Part shown: in pieces, positions 34,593-43,130 of the stretch
Layout of the letters: every line of letters starts with the position of its first letter
Numbering within the stretch: the first letter of the stretch is position 1
Source of the DNA: Gemmatimonadota bacterium
Lineage (GTDB): Bacteria > 4572-55 > J002
Direction of reading: 5' to 3'
DNA: 48,309 bases
Assembly: GCA_003697105.1 (NCBI GenBank)
Contig: RFFQ01000057.1
Span: 1-48,309 of the forward strand
Made by a program: the position numbers and the translations under genes
Notes under the pieces: model-generated
Told to the model about the DNA's origin: nothing
Database searches by the model: none
The model's input: the letters and a program-made list of their open reading frames with translations, nothing else

Positions 34593-35996
34593 GTGAAGCC
34601 CACCTTACAAGAGGTGTTACGCCAAATTCCATCCGTTGATACGTTACTGAGTTCTCCAGAAATTCAGTCGATCCTTGGGGAGGCTCCCCGTTGGGCGCAA
34701 GTGGCAGCGGTTCGCCAAGCCGTAAATGCCTTACGCCAACAGTTGGTGGCACATCCACAGCAAGCGGTCGATATTCTTTCCACCTTATCGGCGCGGATCG
34801 CCACCGAGTTGGCATCGTTGCTTCAACCCAGTTTGCGTCGGGTCATTAATGCGACTGGCGTGATCATCCACACCAATTTAGGACGTTCTTTATTGTCTCA
34901 AGCCGCACAATCGCGCGTGGCGGAAGTCGCGGCACATTATTCTACGCTAGAATTTGATCTCGATGCCGGCCGGCGAGGTAGCCGGCATAGCCATGTGGAG
35001 CGTTTGCTGGTCGAGTTGACCGGTGCCGAAGCGGCAATGGTGGTCAATAACAATGCCGCGGCAACGTTTTTAATGCTGGCGGCGTTGGTGCACGGTAAGG
35101 AGGTGCTCATCTCGCGGGGGCAGTTGGTTGAAATTGGCGGGAGTTTCCGTATGCCGGATGTAATGGCGGCGAGTGGTTCCATCATGGTTGAAGTCGGTAC
35201 TACCAACAAAACCCATTTGCGGGATTACGAACAGGCACTTTCCCCAGAAACCGGTGCGATTCTCTATGTGCACCAAAGTAACTTTGCCATTGTGGGTTTT
35301 AGTACCATGCCAAGCCCCGCAGAATTGGTGGCATTGGGACACCGCCACCAACTACCGGTGCTGGAGGATTTGGGATGCGGTGCTTTCCTCAATTTTGCGT
35401 CGTACGGCTTGCATCCAGAACCTACGCCTAAAGCGAGTATCGAAGCCGGTATGGACGTAGTTGCTTTCAGTGGGGATAAGTTGCTGGGCGGTCCCCAAGC
35501 CGGCATTTTGGTGGGTAAAGCTGTATATATTGACTGCATCCGCAAACATTCTTTGGCGCGGGCATTGCGGGTGGATAAATTCACGGTGGCGGCGCTGGAA
35601 GCCACCTTACGTCACTACCATGATGAGCAGGAAGCACGGCAGGAAATTCCCACGTTGCGGCTCTTGACCCTGCCGGTAGATGACCTTTGGAAACGCGCAA
35701 AACGCATCAAACGCCGCTTACATCTGCCGGATCATCTCCAGTTGAACTTGATTGAAGGTGAATCCGAGGTCGGGGGCGGGACAATGCCCTTGCAAAAATT
35801 ACCGACGGTAATCCTGGCACTTTCCAGCCACCAGCAGTCTGCCAATCAACTGGAGCAGACGTTGCGGTTGGAACGGCACCCTCCTATTATTGGGCGTATC
35901 CAAGCGAATCGGGTCATGCTTGATTTGCGGACGGTACTCCCGGAAGAAGATTCGGAATTGGTGGCTGCCCTGAATCAATTTAACTCCGGTTCGTAA
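34593..35996 (+). CDS. selA: L-seryl-tRNA(Sec) selenium transferase
   Basis: 467 residues from the GTG at 34593, which has AGGAG nine bases upstream; the promoter maps its transcript start after the longer ATG at 34497. The length matches E. coli SelA (463). Marks: RVINATGVIIHTNLGRSLLS, TGAEAAMVVNNNAAA, EVGTTNKTHLRDYEQAL, LEDLGCGAFLNF, and the PLP-binding lysine Lys296 in FSGDKLLGGPQAGI. It converts seryl-tRNA(Sec) to selenocysteinyl-tRNA(Sec), so the organism probably makes selenoproteins. No selB, selD or tRNA-Sec is seen here. It is followed directly by a thioredoxin-fold gene. Confidence 0.95.
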   Translation: MKPTLQEVLRQIPSVDTLLSSPEIQSILGEAPRWAQVAAVRQAVNALRQQLVAHPQQAVDILSTLSARIATELASLLQPSLRRVINATGVIIHTNLGRSLLSQAAQSRVAEVAAHYSTLEFDLDAGRRGSRHSHVERLLVELTGAEAAMVVNNNAAATFLMLAALVHGKEVLISRGQLVEIGGSFRMPDVMAASGSIMVEVGTTNKTHLRDYEQALSPETGAILYVHQSNFAIVGFSTMPSPAELVALGHRHQLPVLEDLGCGAFLNFASYGLHPEPTPKASIEAGMDVVAFSGDKLLGGPQAGILVGKAVYIDCIRKHSLARALRVDKFTVAALEATLRHYHDEQEARQEIPTLRLLTLPVDDLWKRAKRIKRRLHLPDHLQLNLIEGESEVGGGTMPLQKLPTVILALSSHQQSANQLEQTLRLERHPPIIGRIQANRVMLDLRTVLPEEDSELVAALNQFNSGS

Positions 35997-36003
35997 CCCG
36001 GCA

Positions 36004-36342
36004 ATGAACATCCAAACATTAACTGAATTCAATCAAATCTGGTCTCAGGAGGGTGGCGCGCTCTTTTACTTTACACGCCCTGCCTGTCCGGTTTGTCTCC
36101 ATTTGAAACCTCGCGTCAAATCGTTGGTCGATACGGAGTTCCCGGAATTGGGGTTTTATGAAATCGATTGTGAGGGTGCTCCCGGCATCGCGCCTCAAAT
36201 GCAGGTGTTTGCCGTTCCGGCGGTGATTGTGGCGATCCACCAGCATGAAATTTGCCGGTTCTCGCGCCACTTCGGGATCGACCAACTTCGGCGCCAGATT
36301 GCACGTTCTTACCCATTATGGTTTACCTCTTCAACAGACTGA
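36004..36342 (+). CDS. Thioredoxin-family protein
   Basis: 112 residues, a single thioredoxin fold without signal peptide. The redox motif CPVC lies in FYFTRPACPVCLHLKPRVK and the cis-proline in VFAVPAV. There is no strong ribosome binding site; it starts 7 bases after selA and is probably translated by coupling. The CPVC dipeptide differs from the CGPC of housekeeping thioredoxin. It is likely a cytoplasmic thiol reductant of unknown client. It overlaps the start of rnc. Confidence 0.85.
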   Translation: MNIQTLTEFNQIWSQEGGALFYFTRPACPVCLHLKPRVKSLVDTEFPELGFYEIDCEGAPGIAPQMQVFAVPAVIVAIHQHEICRFSRHFGIDQLRRQIARSYPLWFTSSTD

Positions 36343-37103
36343 TCACATGGTTTAAAACCCGGTTTTTATCTACTTCCACCACGGTAACACCGGCCATCCG
36401 GTACCTCCACAACAAAGCCGCATTAGCGGAATTTCAGCAGATTATCGGCTATCGTTTTAAGAATCCGGGGTGGTTACAGCAAGCCCTCCAACACCGTTCG
36501 TATCTACATGATGAGAATTCGGGTGGGTTGGAATCCAATGAACGGATGGAATTTTTGGGGGATGCGGTTCTGGAATTGGTCGTCAATGATTATCTGTTCC
36601 ATCACTATCCAAACGAAAGTGAAGGTAATCTGACTAAAATCAAAGGGCTTGTGGTGAGCAAGCCTATTTTAGCGGAGCGGGGGGCGGACATTCACTTACC
36701 AGATTATCTCTTGATGGGGGTGTCATCGGGGGGGGAAATTAGCCCGTCGGTCATTGCGGATGCGTATGAGGCGTTGCTCTGTGCAATCTATTTGGATGGT
36801 GGTTTGAAAGCGGCACGTGCCTTCCTTGCCCAGCATTTTTTGCCTCAAATCAATAAAATTATCCGGGATAAGCAACACGCGAACTACAAAAGCGCACTGC
36901 AAGAATACATCCAAGGCAGGTATAAAAGCCATCCAGTGTATCAAGTTGTGCAGGTGGAGGGTCCGGATCACCAGCAGACGTTCACCGTCAATGTGTTGGT
37001 AGAAAAGCAAGTGATAGGAAGCGGTCAAGGACGCAGCAAAAAAGAGGCACAACAGGAAGCCGCGCGGGTGGCGCTCCTGAAATTGGGTTTACGGTATGAA
37101 TAG
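36318..37103 (+). CDS. rnc: Ribonuclease III
   Basis: 261 residues from the ATG at 36318, overlapping the thioredoxin gene by 25 bases; the frame is open to 36252. The endonuclease domain carries the signature NERMEFLGDAVLELVVNDYL and the second metal-binding block ADAYEALLCAIYLDGG (Cys where Gly is usual). The C-terminal dsRNA-binding domain runs from NYKSALQEYIQGRY to GSGQGRSKKEAQQEAARVAL. It cleaves double-stranded RNA in rRNA and mRNA maturation. The N-terminal about 40 residues (MVYLFNRLITWFKTRFL) form an extra hydrophobic/basic extension. Confidence 0.93.
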   Translation: MVYLFNRLITWFKTRFLSTSTTVTPAIRYLHNKAALAEFQQIIGYRFKNPGWLQQALQHRSYLHDENSGGLESNERMEFLGDAVLELVVNDYLFHHYPNESEGNLTKIKGLVVSKPILAERGADIHLPDYLLMGVSSGGEISPSVIADAYEALLCAIYLDGGLKAARAFLAQHFLPQINKIIRDKQHANYKSALQEYIQGRYKSHPVYQVVQVEGPDHQQTFTVNVLVEKQVIGSGQGRSKKEAQQEAARVALLKLGLRYE

Positions 37104-37133
37104 TTATTAACCCCTGTTTAGTAAGGATGTTTT

Positions 37134-38063
37134 ATGTGTTTTTGGTCACGGTTTTTGATGGGTATCATTCTTTTTATGTCTGCTAACGTGTTTGCAGCGC
37201 CGTTCCAAAAGACCGGTTGGATGGTTGACATTCCAGAGGCATTTCCCCTAAAACATACGGAAGGGCAATTTGGCGAGTCAATGTCCACCTATCTTTTTTT
37301 AAGCGAAGATACCAACGAACGCGATTATGATTTTGACGGGCGGCTCAATGTCGGGATTTTGAATTGGCTGACTTTGGGGATGACGGCTTATAATGAGAAT
37401 TATGTTGCCGGTCATATTCAATTGACGATTCCCTTTTTCAACGAACTTAGCGGATACCCGTTGTTACCCGTTATCGCGTTGGGGATGGAAAATCTTTCCG
37501 CTGATAAATATCTAACCCCAGAAGCGCAACTCTCACAGGAGAAAGAAAATTATTCCCTCTATGGGGTGATGAGTAAAAGCTTGAAGCCCGTCTGGGATAT
37601 TCCGCTGGATATTCATTTAGGATATGGAAATAATCGATTTGAGGGAAAAAATGAGATTTCAGACCGCTTTCAGGGGTTGTTTATGGGGATTCGGTTGCAT
37701 GCGTCTGATTCATTCCGTTTATTACTGGAACAAGACGGGCGGGATGTAAATTTTGGAATGACATTTGACTTAACCCGGCGGGTTTCCGGGGGAGTTGCCT
37801 GGACACGCATTGAAGATATGTTTAAGGCCAAAGCGGGCGAAGACCCTTTTATTTACTTTCAGTCGGGTTTGAGCATTACCTACCGTTTTGGACCCTTCGG
37901 CATGAGTGAGGAAGAACAGGCGCTATATGACCGTATTAAACAGGAGCAAAAACGCACCGATGAACTTCAACAACGGTTACTCGACCTGCAGGAACGGCGC
38001 CGGAAAGCGGAAGCTGAATTGAAACGGCTGGAGGAAGAAGCCCAGCAACAGAAGAATGAATAA
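37134..38063 (+). CDS. YjbH-like outer-membrane barrel protein with C-terminal coiled coil
   Basis: 309 residues, AAGGATG before the ATG, signal peptide (MCFWSRFLMGIILFMSANVFA). The body is a series of amphipathic strands (LNVGILNWLTLGMTAYNENY, HIQLTIPFFNELSGYPLLPV, RLLLEQDGRDVNFGMTFDL) resembling the YjbH/capsule-assembly-like barrel proteins common in FCB genomes. The last about 50 residues are a highly charged coiled coil (RIKQEQKRTDELQQRLLDLQ). The role is unknown. It is the last gene of the selA-trx-rnc unit; a terminator hairpin follows. Confidence 0.75.
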   Translation: MCFWSRFLMGIILFMSANVFAAPFQKTGWMVDIPEAFPLKHTEGQFGESMSTYLFLSEDTNERDYDFDGRLNVGILNWLTLGMTAYNENYVAGHIQLTIPFFNELSGYPLLPVIALGMENLSADKYLTPEAQLSQEKENYSLYGVMSKSLKPVWDIPLDIHLGYGNNRFEGKNEISDRFQGLFMGIRLHASDSFRLLLEQDGRDVNFGMTFDLTRRVSGGVAWTRIEDMFKAKAGEDPFIYFQSGLSITYRFGPFGMSEEEQALYDRIKQEQKRTDELQQRLLDLQERRRKAEAELKRLEEEAQQQKNE

Positions 38064-38118
38064 TCTCCCCCTGAATTTTAGGAACTGAATTGAAATCCCC
38101 AATGTGGTGTAAATGTTG

Positions 38119-38158
38119 CAGACCGGAGGACGGTTTAGCCCGTATTCCGGTCTGTTTT
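38119..38158 (+). terminator. Terminator hairpin between the barrel genes
   Basis: CAGACCGGA (38119-38127) pairs with TCCGGTCTG (38146-38154), with an inner ACGG/CCGT stem, followed by TTTT. It shows that the TTG at 38090 is not the start of the next gene. Confidence 0.78.
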
Positions 38159-38182
38159 GTATCCGAGGAGCGTAACTTACTG

Positions 38183-41100
38183 GTGATAAAACGATTGTCT
38201 CTGATTTTGCTACTCATCTTGCTGGAGATTCCCGCTGTTGTTTTTTCGCAAACCGTCCTCGATCTAACCACACAAACCTATCAGGTCATCACAGATTCCA
38301 CCACGATTCAACTGCCCCATCCCTTTATTTTGCCTCAGAGTGACTCCGTTTGGGTGGATTACCGCCCTCAACAGCGCGGACGAGATTATCAGATAGATTA
38401 CAATCTGGGACGGGTGACCTTGTTATTTGCGTCACTTGATTCAGTAACCGTGCAAGTGCGGTATCGCCGGTTTCCATTTTCGTTACCGCCGGTATCTTAC
38501 CTCCATTTGCCGGTGCGGGTGGCGGACATTCAAGATACGGTTGATTTTAGTGATATTTTTGCTTCGCCACCCGTGCCCGCTCGTCCGTATCGATCTGCAC
38601 TGGCAGATGCGCCATTACAGGTGGGAGGTAGCAAAACGATAGGGCTTCAACTGGGATCAAACCGCGATATGACATTAGAACAGTCCTTGCGGGTTAATGT
38701 GTTTGGTGAGATTACGGATGGTATCACCGTGCGAGCGCTGTTGTCGGATCAAAATACGCCGCTCCAACCGGAAGGTACCACCGAAAACCTCTCCGAGTTG
38801 GATAAAGTGTTGATCGAAATCGAAGGAACCCATTTTTTAGCCACGTTAGGCGATTATGATCTGCGGTTCCACGAAACTGAATTTGCAACCGTTAGCCGAA
38901 CGTTACAAGGGGTTAAGGGTGACCTTCATGTTACAGACCATGCCCTAACCGTTGCCGCTGCTGTTTCCGATGGGCAATTTCGGACACAAGAATTTCGCGG
39001 ATCGGCAGGAAAACAAGGACCCTACCCGTTGTACGGCGAACATGGCGAACGAGGCATCGTCGTGCTGGGTGGCAGTGAGTCGGTTTGGTTAGATGGCGAA
39101 TTGTTAAAACGGGGGGAAAGCCATGATTATATTATCGATTACAGTACCGGTGAAATCACGTTTATGCCGCGCCGCCTCATTACCGGTGAATCACGCTTGA
39201 TTGTCGATTTTGAGTACACCACCCGCCAATATCCGAAAAGTCTATATGCGGCGACGACAACCAACCGCTTCTGGGACGGTAAACTTCAGCTCAATATGAC
39301 CTTCCTCCATGAAGGAGACGATAAAAATCATCCCGTGGAGACCGATTTTACCGATGCTCAACAACGCATACTTGAACAGGCAGGTGACCACCCGGATTCC
39401 GCTTGGGCGGAGGGTTGGGAATTTGCCGGCACGAATGAAGGCGATTATATCCGTGAGGGCGACCAGTTTGTGTGGGCGGGACGGGATTCGGGGGATTATG
39501 ATGTCCGGTTCACGCGTGTGGCAGATGGCACGGGAACATACATTTATGCCGGTGGAGACCGTGGGTTTGCGTATGTGGGAGAGGGCTTAGGGAATTACAT
39601 CCCCTACCTGATCTTACCCTTACCGGAACGCCACCAACTGGGAGATGTGCGGCTACAACTTCGTCCGCTGGATTATGTGACGGTGCAGAGTGAAATCGCC
39701 TTGAGTAATCGTGACCGGAATACCTTTTCTCCGAAAGATGATCACGATAATACCGGTGTTGCTACGTTTCAATCGATCCGGTTTCAGCCCGTATCAGACC
39801 GGTGGGGTACTTTGGATGTTCGGGGTTCGTTTCACTCCGTTAGCTCCCAGTTTTATGCCCTTGGGCGTACCAATGAGGTGGAATTCAACCGCAATTGGGG
39901 TGCAGAGATCACCCAACAGTCACAAGAAAGCCGGCTAGAACTGAATGCCAGCTACCAACCTCACCCGCTTTGGCGATTCCGCGGGTTTTATGGGTCGATG
40001 GAACGTGGATCAAATTTTTCTTCCCGCCGGGAAGAAGGGCGGTTGCAATTTTCGCCGAAACGTTTCCCGGCGTTGATGGTGGCTTACCGGCGTGTCAAGA
40101 CCGCGCAGGATAGCCTCCGGTTTTGGCGCACTTACCAACAGATACGCACCGGTTTGGAGCGTTGGCAACTGCAACCGTCGTTCTCCGTCGTGCGAGAGCA
40201 AAATCGATTAACTTGGGGGGACCAACTTCGCTCGGATAGTCTCTACACCACCATCGGGGGTGAGTTGGCGTGGGTAGAAGGGCGTTACCTTACTGCATCT
40301 GGATCGATTACCTACCGCACTGATGAACGGTATGATGCGGGGCAGTCGCAGTGGCAAGAGACCGCAACCTCATCCTTGCACCACTATAAATTGAATTTAC
40401 AGAATTGGCACCGTTTCAATGCCACGATGGAATATCAGCATTACCGCAAGGATGGAATGGCGGATAGCGGCACGAACCAGCGGGCAGATGCCGGTGAGTT
40501 ACAGGTACAATACCAAGCGTGGCGCCGGGCACTACGAACAAACCTGTTGTATTCGGTATTGAGTTCTGAGACACAACTTCGCCAAGAAGTTTACACCGAT
40601 GTGGGCGAACATCAAGGAAATTACAGCTATGACCCGCTAACCAGCGATTATTACCCTGACCCGGATGGGCGGTATGTGCGGGAAGTTATTCTCAGCCAAA
40701 ATAGTACTCCAACCACCGAATTGAAGATGAGCCTGCTCGTAGAAGCCAATCCGGCGTCTTACTTTCGTCACCTAAGTTCGGATTCGCTCTCTGAAGGGAA
40801 ATTGTCGCGGATGCTACGCCACCTTAAAGCCATCACGGAATTTCGGATAGAACAGCAGACTCACCGGAGCGATCTAGCCGGCTTAATATTGGACCCACGC
40901 TTTTTTGAACCGGACGATCACACCATTCGGGGCATCTTTTTTTTCCGCCAACAGATGGATATCTTGCCAAATCCATCCGAATGGCGATTGCAATTACGGT
41001 ACGAAATGACAGATCGGGCATTCAATGATACGGAGAATAATCCACGCACGCAGGAAGAGTGGCGCGTGATGATGCGGGCACTCTCGGATTATTGGCAACC

Positions 41101-41593
41101 ATTTGCTTTAGAAGGGCGTTGGGAACATGAATACGATCAGGAAGTTAGTGCCCTTCGGGGCGTCACTCGGGAAGTTCGCGCCAATGAGTGGGTGGGTGCG
41201 GCGACATATACGCCGGCAGACCGGTGGGAGATCGCCCTCCGCAATGAGTGGCAACAGAGCCGTGCCAAAAGTTTAGTTGTAACAGGGTTGGCGGCGTACA
41301 CCGTGCGACGGATCTCGGTTATTCCCACCTTAACTGTGGAATTTACCCGGTCACACCAACGTGCGGGGCGCATTTTGGTGGAACTAAATGTCACGCAACT
41401 TTCTGCCAATAAGGATGATGTGCCTCTATCTATTCTACGGCAGCACCGGTTGGGTACCAATTGGGGGTGGCGGTGGGATGGGCGGTATAACTTTAATGCC
41501 TATATCACGGGAGTCCTTAATTATTCCGGGCGGGTTCGCCCTGGGGAAGCCGTCTATCACTTGGGGCAGATGGAAATTCAAGCCTTTTTTTAA
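38183..41593 (+). CDS. Large outer-membrane beta-barrel protein (SprA-related candidate)
   Basis: 1137 residues, GTG start at 38183 with GAGGAG (38165-38170) upstream. The start is chosen because it gives a clean signal peptide (VIKRLSLILLLILLEIPAVVFSQ) and because a terminator hairpin lies across the earlier open frame. The N-terminal part has a repeated motif of the type DYxIDYxxGxVT (DYQIDYNLGRVTLL, then DYIIDYSTGEITFMPRRLIT), followed by VDFEYTTRQYPKSLYAATT. From about residue 380 to the end there are many alternating amphipathic strands typical of a very large barrel. Similar motifs occur in SprA, the T9SS translocon pore, but SprA is about twice as long; this may be a distant relative or another barrel family. 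No TonB box or plug is recognised. Confidence 0.7.
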   Translation: MIKRLSLILLLILLEIPAVVFSQTVLDLTTQTYQVITDSTTIQLPHPFILPQSDSVWVDYRPQQRGRDYQIDYNLGRVTLLFASLDSVTVQVRYRRFPFSLPPVSYLHLPVRVADIQDTVDFSDIFASPPVPARPYRSALADAPLQVGGSKTIGLQLGSNRDMTLEQSLRVNVFGEITDGITVRALLSDQNTPLQPEGTTENLSELDKVLIEIEGTHFLATLGDYDLRFHETEFATVSRTLQGVKGDLHVTDHALTVAAAVSDGQFRTQEFRGSAGKQGPYPLYGEHGERGIVVLGGSESVWLDGELLKRGESHDYIIDYSTGEITFMPRRLITGESRLIVDFEYTTRQYPKSLYAATTTNRFWDGKLQLNMTFLHEGDDKNHPVETDFTDAQQRILEQAGDHPDSAWAEGWEFAGTNEGDYIREGDQFVWAGRDSGDYDVRFTRVADGTGTYIYAGGDRGFAYVGEGLGNYIPYLILPLPERHQLGDVRLQLRPLDYVTVQSEIALSNRDRNTFSPKDDHDNTGVATFQSIRFQPVSDRWGTLDVRGSFHSVSSQFYALGRTNEVEFNRNWGAEITQQSQESRLELNASYQPHPLWRFRGFYGSMERGSNFSSRREEGRLQFSPKRFPALMVAYRRVKTAQDSLRFWRTYQQIRTGLERWQLQPSFSVVREQNRLTWGDQLRSDSLYTTIGGELAWVEGRYLTASGSITYRTDERYDAGQSQWQETATSSLHHYKLNLQNWHRFNATMEYQHYRKDGMADSGTNQRADAGELQVQYQAWRRALRTNLLYSVLSSETQLRQEVYTDVGEHQGNYSYDPLTSDYYPDPDGRYVREVILSQNSTPTTELKMSLLVEANPASYFRHLSSDSLSEGKLSRMLRHLKAITEFRIEQQTHRSDLAGLILDPRFFEPDDHTIRGIFFFRQQMDILPNPSEWRLQLRYEMTDRAFNDTENNPRTQEEWRVMMRALSDYWQPFALEGRWEHEYDQEVSALRGVTREVRANEWVGAATYTPADRWEIALRNEWQQSRAKSLVVTGLAAYTVRRISVIPTLTVEFTRSHQRAGRILVELNVTQLSANKDDVPLSILRQHRLGTNWGWRWDGRYNFNAYITGVLNYSGRVRPGEAVYHLGQMEIQAFF

Positions 41594-41677
41594 GGCCTTG
41601 ACTATAGTTTGACGTGAAATCGCCTTATCCCTTTCTATATCAACTAGTTACGTTTATTATTTTAATCCGATACTATG

Positions 41678-42777
41678 CAAGTTACTGATAAAATGGCTCT
41701 TATCACCACCGAAGTTCCTGGGTAATCTGTTTCACCGCGGTTCGGAAGCTAATCTTCTGTTTCGACTGAACCCGAAAAAGAGCAACCACCCACCCGGCAA
41801 GGGCAATACAATAGAGATGCGATTTGATGGTATTGACACGCCGATAAGACCGTTTATCCAGCATCAGATATTGCTTGTAATATTTGAAGTGCATCTCGAT
41901 GTCCCATCGTTGGCGATACTTTTTATCGACCCGAACTGCGTTATAGAAGAGTGTATTGCAAAGCAAGGCATCATATGCCCATTTTCCATTTTTTAGGCGT
42001 CGCTTTCGAAAGACCAACACCACCTTCCCATACTTGCGATGGGTCACGATATATCGTTGATAGCCCCGGTGTCCATCCAGTTCATGCCAGTGGCGCTCTT
42101 TGATGATTTCAATGATTTCCCGGGGCTTCAGATACTGCGCTTCAAATTCAAATTTGAGCGTATTTCCGGCTTTGGTGATGATTCGCAATCCGGCAGTATT
42201 CGCGGAGAGAATTACGTGTTCTTTGGCATACGCCGCATCAAAGAGAATCTCAACATCATTCAAATCATAGCCGTGTTGTTGACAATCGAGCGCCAGTTGG
42301 TCGATGAAATCATGAAGCATCTTGTTTTTTGAACGATAGTCCGGATGCGTTTCCGGCAGCCAGAGCATGATCGCCGGCGGAAAGATGTAGTCGCCTGATC
42401 GGACAAGGATCATCACATAGTTGTAACCCATCAGATACCGGTCATGGCAATGATCAAAGAGCTTGTGCAGAAACGCTATGTGACTGCCGAACTTTTCGTC
42501 TTTGGTATCATCTGCCAATAACTGAATCTGATTCCGACTTCGATCCGTCTCATTCATGGTTGAGAAGGCTTGGAGCAACTCGAAAAACAACTTTCGGCTC
42601 AGGAGTTCTGTCAATCGGGCAAAGCAGTCCGGATAACGGTATAAAATTTGGTAGAGACGGGGCAGGTCTTTCCCATGAGTGTGAGCGTATCTTCATCTAA
42701 AATAATATGCATAATGGGTTTAAACTAAACGAGTTACCCCTACTTGGGTATAAACTTTAGGAATTTTTTGTAACTTG
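41678..42777 (-). mobile_element. IS4-like insertion sequence
   Basis: The element carries one DDE transposase gene. Possible ends are CAAGTTAC (41678-41685) and its exact complement GTAACTTG (42770-42777). TCCGATA occurs at 41666-41672 and again at 42781-42787, a possible 7-base target duplication, although it stands 5 and 3 bases from the repeats, so the precise ends are uncertain. At about 1.1 kb it is slightly short for IS4 relatives. It sits between the ends of two convergent genes for giant surface proteins. Confidence 0.55.
41703..42712 (-). pseudogene. IS4-like DDE transposase, frame interrupted near the N-terminus
   Basis: The main frame (TTG at 42614 to stop at 41703, 303 residues) carries the catalytic acids: Asp in LLADDTKDEK, Asp in ILFDAAYAKEH, and Glu in the Y-R-E-K block YRQRWDIEMHFKYYKQYL. 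The natural N-terminus lies in another frame: ATG at 42712 reads MHIILDEDTLTLMG and then meets a stop, while the main frame is open upstream and reads GKDLPRLYQILYRYPDCFARLTELL. The two join at GGGAAAG (42674-42668), a one-base backward step. Either a one-base mutation broke the gene, or this is a programmed -1 frameshift; joined length would be about 337 residues. The family moves DNA by cut and paste. Confidence 0.75.
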
Positions 42778-42917
42778 AACTCCGATAACCGATTGAAATT
42801 ATTTAAGTTGTTGTCACTACCTAACAATGTCTGAACAACGTCCAAAGAATACTTACTTTTTTATTGAAAAGCGGCAAGTATCCGGTATAACCAGCGGTTT
42901 GTGTAACCCACAACGGC

Positions 42918-43130
42918 TTACTGATTCTGTGATAGCCGCCATTGCCGAATCCATTCTTGAATATCATCGAATCCAGCACCATCAAACGGTTCAACAAGAT
43001 CAAAACGAGGGTGAAAATTACCCCGATGACGAATCAAGAATTGTATATCGCGTATATCAATAATACCGTCACAATTGATATCGTAGGAACAAGTAGGAAT
43101 CGTCTCGATCCAATTGGGGTAGGTAAATAC
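42918..43130 (-). pseudogene. Detached dockerin-like tail of the giant lipase/VWA gene
   Basis: Directly after the in-frame TGA (43133-43131) the same frame stays open for 70 codons to a TAA at 42920-42918. The first residues (VFTYPNWIETIP) complete the last strand of the PKD domain cut by the stop. They are followed by a dockerin-type calcium loop (YDINCDGIIDIRDIQFLIR) and a degenerate second half (EPFDGAGFDDIQEWIRQW). Either a point nonsense change, a sequencing error, or stop-codon readthrough separates it from the main gene. The remaining bases 42778-42917 show nothing recognisable. Confidence 0.75.

Noticed and set aside
42821-43063. Short frames on both strands between the IS and the giant gene (42821-43003 -, 42827-43063 +)
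   Set aside because: The region is mostly explained by the dockerin-like continuation in another - strand frame; these frames show no start signals or motifs.
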